DNA of 64,000 nt, taken from contig NC_012034.1 in assembly GCF_000022325.1 (NCBI RefSeq), forward strand, positions 124,001 to 188,000, written 5' to 3'. The notes below the pieces were generated by a model. That model made no database searches and had not been told where the DNA came from. It was given only the letters and a program-made list of their open reading frames with translations. The DNA comes from Caldicellulosiruptor bescii DSM 6725. GTDB lineage: Bacteria; Bacillota; Thermoanaerobacteria; Caldicellulosiruptorales; Caldicellulosiruptoraceae. This document shows, in pieces, positions 46,153 to 54,387 of the stretch. The first letter of the stretch is position 1, and each line of letters opens with the position of its first letter. The position numbers and the translations under genes are program-made.

Positions 46153-47723
46153 ATAACTGCGTAGCAGTTTTAATTGATACAGTTTCTATTCAGGAATACA
46201 TTTTTTCGAGCAATAAGTTAAAGGACAATATAGGAGCTTCATTTATTGTAGATAACATTTATAAAGACCAACTAAAAAGAGCTCTTGAAATAGTATTTAA
46301 GGCTTCAAACATAAATATTAATACATGGAGAGAAAACCCTGACATTATACAAATAACTCAGAATAAAGTGGAATTTGAAGTTGGTTATATTGGTGGAGGT
46401 AATGCTTTGATACTTTTCAAAGAAGGTGAAAGATATAATAGAGTAGAAAAGGCTAAGGAATTTGTTAGAACATTTACAAAAATGTTATTGGAAGAGGTAC
46501 CTGGGGTAAAAACTGCTTTTGGGATAGCAGCTGACTTTAATTTGGACAAGTTTGAAGATTCAATGAAAAAACTTCATAAAGAATTACAAATGAATAAAAA
46601 CAAATTTTTTTCTTTAGTTACTCTTCAGAAGCATGGTTTTACTTTAGACTGTCCAAGAACTGATGAAAGTGCAGAATTTGATAAGAAAGATGAAGAAGAA
46701 AGTTTTATTTCTGCAGTGGCAAAAGCGAAAATTGAAGTAAGCAAAAAGGCCAGAGAGAGGATGAAAGAGTGTTATTTGAAAAATTATGAAAATGAATATT
46801 TATTTACAGACGAAATTGATAAACTTGGGCAGCAGAAAAACTCCAAAAACTACATTGCCATTGTTCATATAGATGGAAATAAAATTGGTGAGAAATTCAA
46901 AAAATGTGAAAGTCTCCAGGAAATTAGAAAGCTTTCTATTGACGTAGAAAATGCATCTCAAAGTTCTTTTAAAAGAATAATTGAAGAAGTTGTTGATAAG
47001 ATTAAAAAGAAAATCATTTCAAAAGAAAATGGTTTTTATTTATCTTCCGAGGATGAAAAAACTGTTTTACCTCTTATTCCAGTTCTTATAGCCGGGGATG
47101 AAGTAACATTTGTGTGTGAAGGTAGGTTGGGGATTTGGCTTGCTGAAAAGTATATTAAAGAGCTTATGAACTATAAAATACAGAATTCCGTTTTCTCTGC
47201 TTGTGCGGGTGTAAGTATTGTAAAAAGTAAATATCCATTTTACAGAGCATATTTGATAGCCGAAGGATTACTTTCAAGAGCCAAAAGGAAATCCCGAGAA
47301 AATGGCAATTCTTCTTATTTAGACTTTTTTGTATCTTCAGGTGGTTGTAGTGGCGAAATAGATGATATATTAGAAAAACATTTTTCAACAATAAATGGCA
47401 ATTTACATTTTGGTCCATACAAGGTAGATTCAGATTGTGACACTAATTGTTATAATGATGATTCATTGAAATATCTTAAAGAAAACATCAAAGGACTTCT
47501 CAAGTTTCCCAGAAATAAACTGATGAGACTAAGAGAAGCGTTATTTGAAGAGAAGGAGATTAGGAAGTTGATTCTTGAAGAGTTTAGTGTGAAGGATTTA
47601 AATTTACCGAAGCTACCTTTTAAAAAAGATTATATTACCGATTTATGGGAAAACAAAAAAACTCCATATTTTGATGCAATTGAAGCAATTGATTTTTATC
47701 CGGAGGGATTGTTGAATGAATAG
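46149..47723 (+). CDS. cas10: Cas10 of type III-D, no HD domain
   Basis: 524 residues, short for Cas10. No N-terminal HD nuclease; it opens with VAVLIDTVSIQEYIFSSNKL, a palm-like domain start. A Cys-Pro-Arg patch (TLDCPRTDESAE) is near 185. Second palm: IVHIDGNKIGEKF near 240 and IPVLIAGDEVTFVC near 312, where the GGDD motif reads AGDE. The first Asp is kept, so cyclic oligoadenylate synthesis is possible, but the changed Gly and Asp need testing. It would give the signal read by the CARF protein upstream. Overlaps both neighbours, so co-translated. Confidence 0.85.
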   Translation: MNNCVAVLIDTVSIQEYIFSSNKLKDNIGASFIVDNIYKDQLKRALEIVFKASNININTWRENPDIIQITQNKVEFEVGYIGGGNALILFKEGERYNRVEKAKEFVRTFTKMLLEEVPGVKTAFGIAADFNLDKFEDSMKKLHKELQMNKNKFFSLVTLQKHGFTLDCPRTDESAEFDKKDEEESFISAVAKAKIEVSKKARERMKECYLKNYENEYLFTDEIDKLGQQKNSKNYIAIVHIDGNKIGEKFKKCESLQEIRKLSIDVENASQSSFKRIIEEVVDKIKKKIISKENGFYLSSEDEKTVLPLIPVLIAGDEVTFVCEGRLGIWLAEKYIKELMNYKIQNSVFSACAGVSIVKSKYPFYRAYLIAEGLLSRAKRKSRENGNSSYLDFFVSSGGCSGEIDDILEKHFSTINGNLHFGPYKVDSDCDTNCYNDDSLKYLKENIKGLLKFPRNKLMRLREALFEEKEIRKLILEEFSVKDLNLPKLPFKKDYITDLWENKKTPYFDAIEAIDFYPEGLLNE

Positions 47724-49989
47724 TATAAAAATTTTTCTAAAAACTTTGTCATATACTTTAGTTGGTTGTGGGGAAAGCAAAGGAATGGTAGACAACGATA
47801 TAGTTTACGATAGTTTAGGTCTTCCTTATATACCCTCAAGGCGCATAAAAGGGCTTTTCAAAGAAAGCGCTACAGAAGTGTGTGAAATGCTGGGAATATC
47901 AATTGAGTTGGTGGATTCTTTATTTGGTAGAGATGGCTTTAACCCTGCCAAAATTTATATAGACAACTTATATGTGACTAATTATAAGGAGATAAAAAGG
48001 GAAATTGAAAAACTCAAGGAAGAAGAATATTATAAACATTTTCTTTATCCAGAGAAAATAATTTCTTGTTATACAGTTGAGCGCTACCAAACAGCAATTG
48101 ATGCTGAAAATGGAACAGCAAAAGAAAATTCTTTAAGAACATCAAGAGTTTTGAAGCCGAACATAGAATTTGAAGGTGCAATATTTGAATTAAAACCTCT
48201 TTCAGAAAAAGAAAAAGCTTTGCTTTATCTTGCTTCTATAAATTTGAGAAGAATTGGCACGTTAAGAAACAGAGGGTTTGGTCAAGTAAGATGTTGGATA
48301 GAAGGTATTGATTTCAAAAATGTTGTTGAAGCAATAGAAAAGTTAAAATGTGAAGAAGAGAGTTTTTCAGAGGTAAATAAGTCAATAAAAGAATTCAAGT
48401 GTACGGGGACAGAGGATAGAACATTAGCAAAGCTTGTCTATACAATAAAGACATTGTCACCAATAGTGATAGCAAGTCCAAGAGGGGAACAAAACACTGT
48501 CTACACTAAAACATACATCCCGGCTCTCACTGTTAAGGGATTAATAGTTAATCAATTTATAAGACTTATGGATTTGGGAGAAAATGCCCATCAAAATGAT
48601 TATTTTTACAAGATGTTTCTAAAAGGAGAAATAATTTTTACTCCAGCTTATCCTGCTAAAGAGAATAGAATATTTGAACCAATTCCACTTTGTCTTCAAC
48701 CTGAAAAAGGGAGCGAACCTGATGTTTTGTATAATCTATTTGACCCTACAAATGAATCAAGAAATACCAAACCAATGAAAAAATTTTGGTACTTTACAGA
48801 AGATAAAGTAGATAATGGAAATTGTGTATATGAGTTGTATGAACCAGAGACAATTTTCTATTTTCACAATTCAAGGGATAGACAAAAAGGACATAGTGTA
48901 GGTGAGGGTATTTTCTATTATGAAGCAATAGATTCTGAGCAAGAATTCAAAGGTGAGATAGTAGGACCCAGGAATTATCTTTTGCAACTCAAGGAACTAA
49001 TTGGTTCATTTGAAGGATTTATAGGCAGGTCCAAAACTGCTCAGTATGGTTTGGTAAAGTTTGATTTTGGAGAAATTAAAGATATAGAAACTCAGGAAGA
49101 TATTGATGACGAATATATCATTTATGCTTTGTCTCCTATAATAGTTTACAATTGCTATGGTTTTACAGAGCCTTCGGAAAGGGTTTTAAAATCTTACTTG
49201 GCAAAAATTTTAGAATGTAAAGAAGAAGATATAGAAATCATGAGCTCTGCTGCAAAGGTTGAACGATTAGAAAATTTTGTTGGAGTATGGAAAATGAAAA
49301 GCAGTTCTGAAATAGCTTATGCTGCGGGTTCTTGTTTTAGAATTAAATTAAGATGTCAAATTAGGGATTTTAAAGATAAAATAAATGAAATTCTTATTAA
49401 TGGTATAGGTGAGAAGACGCAAAATGGTTATGGTAGGGTAAAAATTTATTTTGATTTAGCTAAGAAATATCAAAAAAGAGATTCTAAAGAGGAACATAAA
49501 GAAAAAGTTATAATTAATAAAAGTGTTAATCTCATTGAGGATATAGTGAAGTCAGATTTATTTATGTGGGCTAAAATTAAAGGCTTTGAAAAAGCCAGAG
49601 AGTTTGACAAGAAAAAAGAAATTTCTAGCCATTTAATAGGCAGGTTAGAGAATTTATTGTCAGATTCTAAAAATTTAGACACATGGAAAAAAGGTCTTTC
49701 AAAATTTAGCGACAAACAAGCAGGAAAAAAATTAAAAAAAGTTAGATTGTGGGATGAATTGTTTGATGAAAATAGCAAAGTGGATATCACTGTTAAATTA
49801 TATAATTCTCTTGCTGAAGAAAGGGACTTTAATAAATATTTTCATAAAAGTATTTTCGGAAATCTAAAGTGGAATATAGAGCAAGATACAGATTTTCTTT
49901 GGGAATTTTTCAAAGCATATTGGCTTTCTTTTCTGCGATATTTAAGGTTATTTAAAAAACGGGAGGAAGAAGTTAATGTGCAAAATTAA
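47716..49989 (+). CDS. csx10: Csx10-type RAMP protein (type III-D Cas5-like)
   Basis: 757 residues, large for the family. The N-terminal RAMP domain has the Csx10 pattern: LVGCGESKGMVDNDIVYDS, then LPYIPSRRIKGLFKESATEV, with GTLRNRGFGQVRCWIEG near 180. A second RAMP-like part starts near 235 (YTIKTLSPIVIASPRGE, YIPALTVKGLIVNQF), with GFIGRSKTAQYGLV near 435 and GIGEKTQNGYGRVK near 560, plus a helical C-terminus. Csx10 marks subtype III-D and caps the crRNA. The extra domains may be a fusion with a further RAMP. Confidence 0.75.
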   Translation: MNSIKIFLKTLSYTLVGCGESKGMVDNDIVYDSLGLPYIPSRRIKGLFKESATEVCEMLGISIELVDSLFGRDGFNPAKIYIDNLYVTNYKEIKREIEKLKEEEYYKHFLYPEKIISCYTVERYQTAIDAENGTAKENSLRTSRVLKPNIEFEGAIFELKPLSEKEKALLYLASINLRRIGTLRNRGFGQVRCWIEGIDFKNVVEAIEKLKCEEESFSEVNKSIKEFKCTGTEDRTLAKLVYTIKTLSPIVIASPRGEQNTVYTKTYIPALTVKGLIVNQFIRLMDLGENAHQNDYFYKMFLKGEIIFTPAYPAKENRIFEPIPLCLQPEKGSEPDVLYNLFDPTNESRNTKPMKKFWYFTEDKVDNGNCVYELYEPETIFYFHNSRDRQKGHSVGEGIFYYEAIDSEQEFKGEIVGPRNYLLQLKELIGSFEGFIGRSKTAQYGLVKFDFGEIKDIETQEDIDDEYIIYALSPIIVYNCYGFTEPSERVLKSYLAKILECKEEDIEIMSSAAKVERLENFVGVWKMKSSSEIAYAAGSCFRIKLRCQIRDFKDKINEILINGIGEKTQNGYGRVKIYFDLAKKYQKRDSKEEHKEKVIINKSVNLIEDIVKSDLFMWAKIKGFEKAREFDKKKEISSHLIGRLENLLSDSKNLDTWKKGLSKFSDKQAGKKLKKVRLWDELFDENSKVDITVKLYNSLAEERDFNKYFHKSIFGNLKWNIEQDTDFLWEFFKAYWLSFLRYLRLFKKREEEVNVQN

Positions 49990-51400
49990 AGGAAGACTAA
50001 TTTTAAAAGGAATTTTGAAAAATGAATCGCCTTTTGTAATTGGTAAGGGTAAAGGGGATTTAATAGACATAGAGATTTTAAAAGGTGAAAAGGGAATGCC
50101 TTATATTCCAGCTACATCATTTATTGGAGTGCTCAAACATCACATTTGCAATGAAAAATTTGACATTGAAGATGAATATACATGGAATTATTTTTGGGGA
50201 GACAATGTAAAAGAAAATGATAATGATTCTAATACAGGCATACAAAGTCATTTTATGGTTAGCGATATAAAATTGGAAGAAGAACAAACTGGGATACTGG
50301 CTATCAGAGATGGTATTGCTATTGATTCAAGATATGGGGTTGCCAAAGAAAAAGCAAAGTATGATTATGAAGTAGTTAATAAAAATCTAACATGGGGCTT
50401 CTGTGCAGAATTAATTTTAAGAGAAGGAGTTAATGAAAATTTGTTTTTTAAGATATTAAACACTGTTTTAAATGAACTAAAACAGGGGCGTGTGAGAATA
50501 GGAGCTTTTACCACTAAGGGTTTTGGGAAATTTAGATTAGTAGATTGTAATGTTTACCTATTTGTGTTCCCTAAAGACGGAGAAAAATATTTAAAGTTTT
50601 TAGCAGATGAGGAAAACGCTTTAAAAGAATTAGAAGAGTTTGATTTAAGCGAATATGGTACTCTTCAAGTTAAAGATAGCGATGACAGAGATTTTGAATT
50701 AAAGGCCAAGTTTACTCTAAAAAGTTCTATTTTAATAAACAGTTATGGCACGAATACTGAAGAGACAGGAAATAAAGAACAAGAAGATGTAGATAAGATT
50801 CATATAAAGTACAATGGTGAGCCTGTATTGCCTGGTACGTCTTTAAAGGGTGCCATTAAAGCAAGATGTGTGAAAATTATAAATACCTTAATTGATAATA
50901 AAAATTACATTTTGCCTGACAAAATTGAAAGTCTTCTTAACGACCTTTTTGGATTTGTGGATAATGAAGGCAAAACAAAACGAAAGCAAAAAAGCAGATT
51001 GATTGTTGAAGAAAGTATCATAGAGGGAGCAGAGGAAAGTGAACAAACAAGAATAAAAATTGACAGGTTTACAGGAGGAGTTATTGAAGGGGCGTTAGTT
51101 AAATCAAAACCTGTATGGCACAAAAATGAAGAAGTAGAAATGTGCATAAAAATTGAAAAAGCCAAAGAATGGGAGATTGGATTAATTTTACTTGTACTTA
51201 AGGATTTATGGTCTGAAGATTTACCAATAGGTGGTGAAAAAAGTATAGGAAGGGGGCTTTTGAGCGGCAAATTAGCTCAAATTAAGTATGGAAATAAAGA
51301 ATATATAATAAAACAGAATGGCAGAAAATTAGAAATCCAAGGCAACAAAGCTGAGCTTGAAAATTTTGTAGAACAACTTTTAAAGGAAATGGGGGTGTAA
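49976..51400 (+). CDS. Csm3-like RAMP protein with two Cas7 domains
   Basis: 474 residues with two similar halves. First: FVIGKGKGDLIDIEILKG, MPYIPATSFIGVLKHHI, then RVRIGAFTTKGFGKFRL near 180. Second: LKSSILINSYGTNT, HIKYNGEPVLPGTSLKGAIK near 285, then LPIGGEKSIGRGLLSG near 420. Each has the P-x-x-P-x-(T/S)S-x-x-G motif and a Gly-rich loop. Csm3/Cmr4 backbone subunits cut target RNA with an Asp before that motif; Asp residues (DIEI, DVDKIHI) lie at about the right place. Fused backbone subunits are known in III-D. Confidence 0.8.
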   Translation: MCKIKGRLILKGILKNESPFVIGKGKGDLIDIEILKGEKGMPYIPATSFIGVLKHHICNEKFDIEDEYTWNYFWGDNVKENDNDSNTGIQSHFMVSDIKLEEEQTGILAIRDGIAIDSRYGVAKEKAKYDYEVVNKNLTWGFCAELILREGVNENLFFKILNTVLNELKQGRVRIGAFTTKGFGKFRLVDCNVYLFVFPKDGEKYLKFLADEENALKELEEFDLSEYGTLQVKDSDDRDFELKAKFTLKSSILINSYGTNTEETGNKEQEDVDKIHIKYNGEPVLPGTSLKGAIKARCVKIINTLIDNKNYILPDKIESLLNDLFGFVDNEGKTKRKQKSRLIVEESIIEGAEESEQTRIKIDRFTGGVIEGALVKSKPVWHKNEEVEMCIKIEKAKEWEIGLILLVLKDLWSEDLPIGGEKSIGRGLLSGKLAQIKYGNKEYIIKQNGRKLEIQGNKAELENFVEQLLKEMGV

Positions 51401-51407
51401 GAAACTG

Positions 51408-52019
51408 ATGATTATGTTAAAGAAAATGTATGAGGTCAAAAAAATATCTTCTTGTGTCAATCTTATAGGTGAAATAGAGAAAGAAAAGATTATAGAAATA
51501 ATTTCTTCATATTTTTTTAATGCTAGCATTGTATTTTGGTTAGATTACGAAGTATTGTTTGGAACATTTGAAAGTGGCAAACTAAGATTTTATAAAGAAC
51601 TTTCCAGGGATTTTGGAAAATATCTTTTGAAGGCAAGAATCTTTGATGAGAATAAAGAATTATATCTTTGGAGGAATAACAATTTGGTGCTAAAAGGAAG
51701 GTTAAGAAAAGATTATGTTGGTGAACATAAAGTAGATGAGCATAAAGTAGAGTATATTGATGTTATTGATGCACAACAGGTGATGTTTGGTAAGAATTTT
51801 TATGACCTTAAAAATGGCTTTGTCGAAGTTTCTGAGCCAAGAGGGATCAAATATATTGTTCCCAAAGAATTTTTACTAGGTGAAAAGTTGACCCAATCTG
51901 ATATGAGATTAATTTTATATACTCGAAACTATATAGGTTACAACGAAATTGGACAAGCTGGATTTATAGATTACCGGTTTGTAAAGATTGAAGCGAGGGG
52001 AGGAGAACAAAATGGATAA
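51408..52019 (+). CDS. csx19: Csx19-like protein of type III-D
   Basis: 203 residues, probably from the ATG at 51417 or a few codons either side. Features I associate with Csx19: a Trp-Leu-Asp-Tyr stretch (VFWLDYEVLFGTF), ELYLWRNNNLVLKGRLRKD in the middle, and RNYIGYNEIGQAGFIDYRFV at the end. Csx19 is a small subunit found only with III-D. The name is from memory of the family pattern; location between two RAMP genes supports it. Its end overlaps the next gene start. Confidence 0.65.
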   Translation: MIMLKKMYEVKKISSCVNLIGEIEKEKIIEIISSYFFNASIVFWLDYEVLFGTFESGKLRFYKELSRDFGKYLLKARIFDENKELYLWRNNNLVLKGRLRKDYVGEHKVDEHKVEYIDVIDAQQVMFGKNFYDLKNGFVEVSEPRGIKYIVPKEFLLGEKLTQSDMRLILYTRNYIGYNEIGQAGFIDYRFVKIEARGGEQNG

Positions 52020-53859
52020 AAGAAACACAGAAGCAAAACCTAACCAACGAATGGCCGCCAAAGCACCTTATAATTTTGTTCCTTTGAACATATGTGTAGT
52101 TAAAGCCCAAGAAGTGCCATCTTTTAGCAAATTTTATAAAGATAGATACTCAGGATATATAGAACTTGAAATAGAGACAATAACACCACTTTTTATAGGA
52201 ACAAAGGAAAAGTGCTCACAATTTTTTTCGCCTGCTGGCAAACCCCGAATTCCTGGAAGTACATTGAGAGGTATGACAAGAACTCTTGTAGAAATTGTAT
52301 CGTATGGGAAGTATGGGTTTTGCGATAAAAGTAGAAGATTATATTACAGAGCAGTTGCAGGTAGTTCAAGTTTAGATAAAAGCTATAGAGAATTATTTGT
52401 GGACAGAAATGATTATTTTAAATATAAGTTTAGTGCAGGAATAATGAGAAAAGAAGGAAATACATACAGAATATATCCGTCAAAATTTTGTGAGAAAACA
52501 CAGATTTATCGAATAGAATTTAACAATCTTCCCGACGAACTTAAAGATAAAAAACCTTATTATTTTGAAGTAGTTTACTATAAACCAGTTTCTGTAAAAG
52601 TTCACAAGCATTCTAAAGTGAATTTGAAGTATGCTAAAATAACTTCTATTTCCTTATCCCAAGACTCTGAGCATCCTCAAAGGGGTTATCTTATTATTTC
52701 GGGTAACGTAGAAAAAAAGAAACATATGCACTGGATTATAAATGAACCAGAAGAACACAACTATATTGTGATTCCTGAAAAAAAGATTGAAGAATACAGA
52801 AATGATGAAAAAAGAGATCCTTCATTTGATATTCTCAAGATACTTAATGAGTGTGGTGAAGTTCCAGTATTTTTTATTACTGACCAAGCAAATAATGTTA
52901 TAGCCTTTGGACATACAGGTTTTTTCCGCTTGTCTTATGATTATACAATTGGAGAGCATATTCCAAAAAATCTACAATCAGATGATGTTATTGATTTTGC
53001 TGAAGCTATTTTTGGGAAAGCAGGCCAAACAAATTCTTTTGCTTCCAGGGTCTTTTTTGAAGATGCGGAATTGATTGAAACTCCAGAAAATTTGGAGAAT
53101 ATATTTTTAACAGAAACCTCACCTAAAATTTTGAGTGCACCGAAACCTACAGCTTTTCAGCATTATTTAGAACAACCAGAAGGTGTTCAGACATCAAAAG
53201 ATAAACTGCATCATTGGAATACGAAGGAAGCTAAAATAAGAGGATATAAACTTTATTGGCACAGGAACACACCTGATGAGCCATACCATGAGCATAGTTG
53301 GAGTGAAGGAAAAATTATAAAAGATTCAGAACAGCATACTGTTATCAAGCCCATAGGCAGAGGAGTGAAATTTAAATCTCGCATCAGATTTGAAAACTTA
53401 TCGAAAGAAGAGCTTGGTTGTTTACTATTTGTTTTGGATTTGCCAGATGGTTACTATCACAAAATTGGAATGGGGAAACCTCTTGGACTTGGAACTATAA
53501 AAATAAAGCCAACATTATTCCTCATAGATAAAAAAATAAGATATAGCTCTCTCTTTCATGAAGATGAATGGGAATTAGGGATTGAAAGGAAAGAAACTTT
53601 GCAAGATTATAAAAGTGATTTTGAAAAATATATTATGCGAAACATTCCAGATGAAGAAAAAGATAACGCAAATTCATTGTGGGAAACTAAGCGCTTGAAG
53701 GAGTTAAAAATATTGCTTTGTTGGGAACACAACAATTGTGTAGGATGGTTAGAAAAAACAAGATACATGACCATAGGTGACAGGGCGAAAAAAATCGAAA
53801 ACGAATTTAGGAAACGAACTGTGCTGCCAAAACCTTCTGAAGTTATTCAAGGAGATTAA
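52012..53859 (+). CDS. large type III RAMP protein (TIGR03986-like)
   Basis: 615 residues from the ATG at 52012, which follows GAGGGGAGGAG; the frame is open further upstream inside csx19. First RAMP domain: IELEIETITPLFIGTKEK, then KPRIPGSTLRGMTRTLVEI near 80. Second: IRFENLSKEELGCLLFVLD and YYHKIGMGKPLGLGTIKIKP near 485-500. A middle region has FGKAGQTNSFASRVFFEDA. This is the pattern of the TIGR03986 family of type III RAMP proteins. Last gene of the III-D operon. As a Cas7-like backbone part it likely contacts target RNA. Confidence 0.75.
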   Translation: MDKRNTEAKPNQRMAAKAPYNFVPLNICVVKAQEVPSFSKFYKDRYSGYIELEIETITPLFIGTKEKCSQFFSPAGKPRIPGSTLRGMTRTLVEIVSYGKYGFCDKSRRLYYRAVAGSSSLDKSYRELFVDRNDYFKYKFSAGIMRKEGNTYRIYPSKFCEKTQIYRIEFNNLPDELKDKKPYYFEVVYYKPVSVKVHKHSKVNLKYAKITSISLSQDSEHPQRGYLIISGNVEKKKHMHWIINEPEEHNYIVIPEKKIEEYRNDEKRDPSFDILKILNECGEVPVFFITDQANNVIAFGHTGFFRLSYDYTIGEHIPKNLQSDDVIDFAEAIFGKAGQTNSFASRVFFEDAELIETPENLENIFLTETSPKILSAPKPTAFQHYLEQPEGVQTSKDKLHHWNTKEAKIRGYKLYWHRNTPDEPYHEHSWSEGKIIKDSEQHTVIKPIGRGVKFKSRIRFENLSKEELGCLLFVLDLPDGYYHKIGMGKPLGLGTIKIKPTLFLIDKKIRYSSLFHEDEWELGIERKETLQDYKSDFEKYIMRNIPDEEKDNANSLWETKRLKELKILLCWEHNNCVGWLEKTRYMTIGDRAKKIENEFRKRTVLPKPSEVIQGD

Positions 53860-53891
53860 AGCAAATACTCATAGAAAAAATATTCTCACAA

Positions 53892-53923
53892 AGGGGCTGC
53901 TATGTTTATATACCAATAGCCCT
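53892..53923 (+). terminator. probable terminator of the III-D operon
   Basis: An imperfect stem pairs AGGGGCT-TAT (53892-53903) with ATAGCCCT (53916-53923), followed by T-rich sequence. The stem has a 2-base bulge. Confidence 0.5.
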
Positions 53924-53934
53924 ATTTATTTTAT

Positions 53935-54116
53935 TTAATTCCAAAACTTCCTCACTTCCTCTTTTGTCAGCTTTGTCAGAAATGTCTGATTTGTTTCTTT
54001 GATGTTGTCAAACAGATCTTTTTTCTTTACTGAATCGCTATTACCTTTTCTTCAATAGAATTTTTGGCAATGATTTAGAATACCTAAACCACATTTTTCT
54101 GACCCAGCCTGTGGAC
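53935..54116 (-). pseudogene. 3' remnant of a SNF2-family helicase gene
   Basis: On the minus strand the frame reads VHRLGQKNVV, stop, VF, stop, IIAKNSIEEKVIAIQ, stop, then after a shift DLFDNIKETNQTFLTKLT and KEEVRKFWN to a stop at 53935. The first part is SNF2 motif VI (R-x-HR-x-GQ-x-x-V) and the rest its typical C-terminus. Three internal stops and one shift: not functional. SNF2 helicases are frequent in defence islands, so this may be what is left of another defence gene. The remaining sequence to 54387 shows no further clear frame. Confidence 0.65.
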
Positions 54117-54387
54117 TTTCATAATTTTTTCCAAGCCTATCTGAACTAGAAACATCTGTTTAATAGCTTTTGCAAATTATACGTTAATTTTTCGCAACAC
54201 TTTGGTGGTCTGCCGCGTTATGATATAGTGAAGCCAAATTCTAAGATTATACTATTGTACAATTAAGCTCATTGTGATAATATAAAAGGAAACAAAAGAA
54301 TTTAAGTTAATATTTGATAGAATCAGGTCGAATTTTGTCGAAATTAAGAGAAAATTGTCAAAAAAGTGAAAGGAGTGGAGATTTCAA

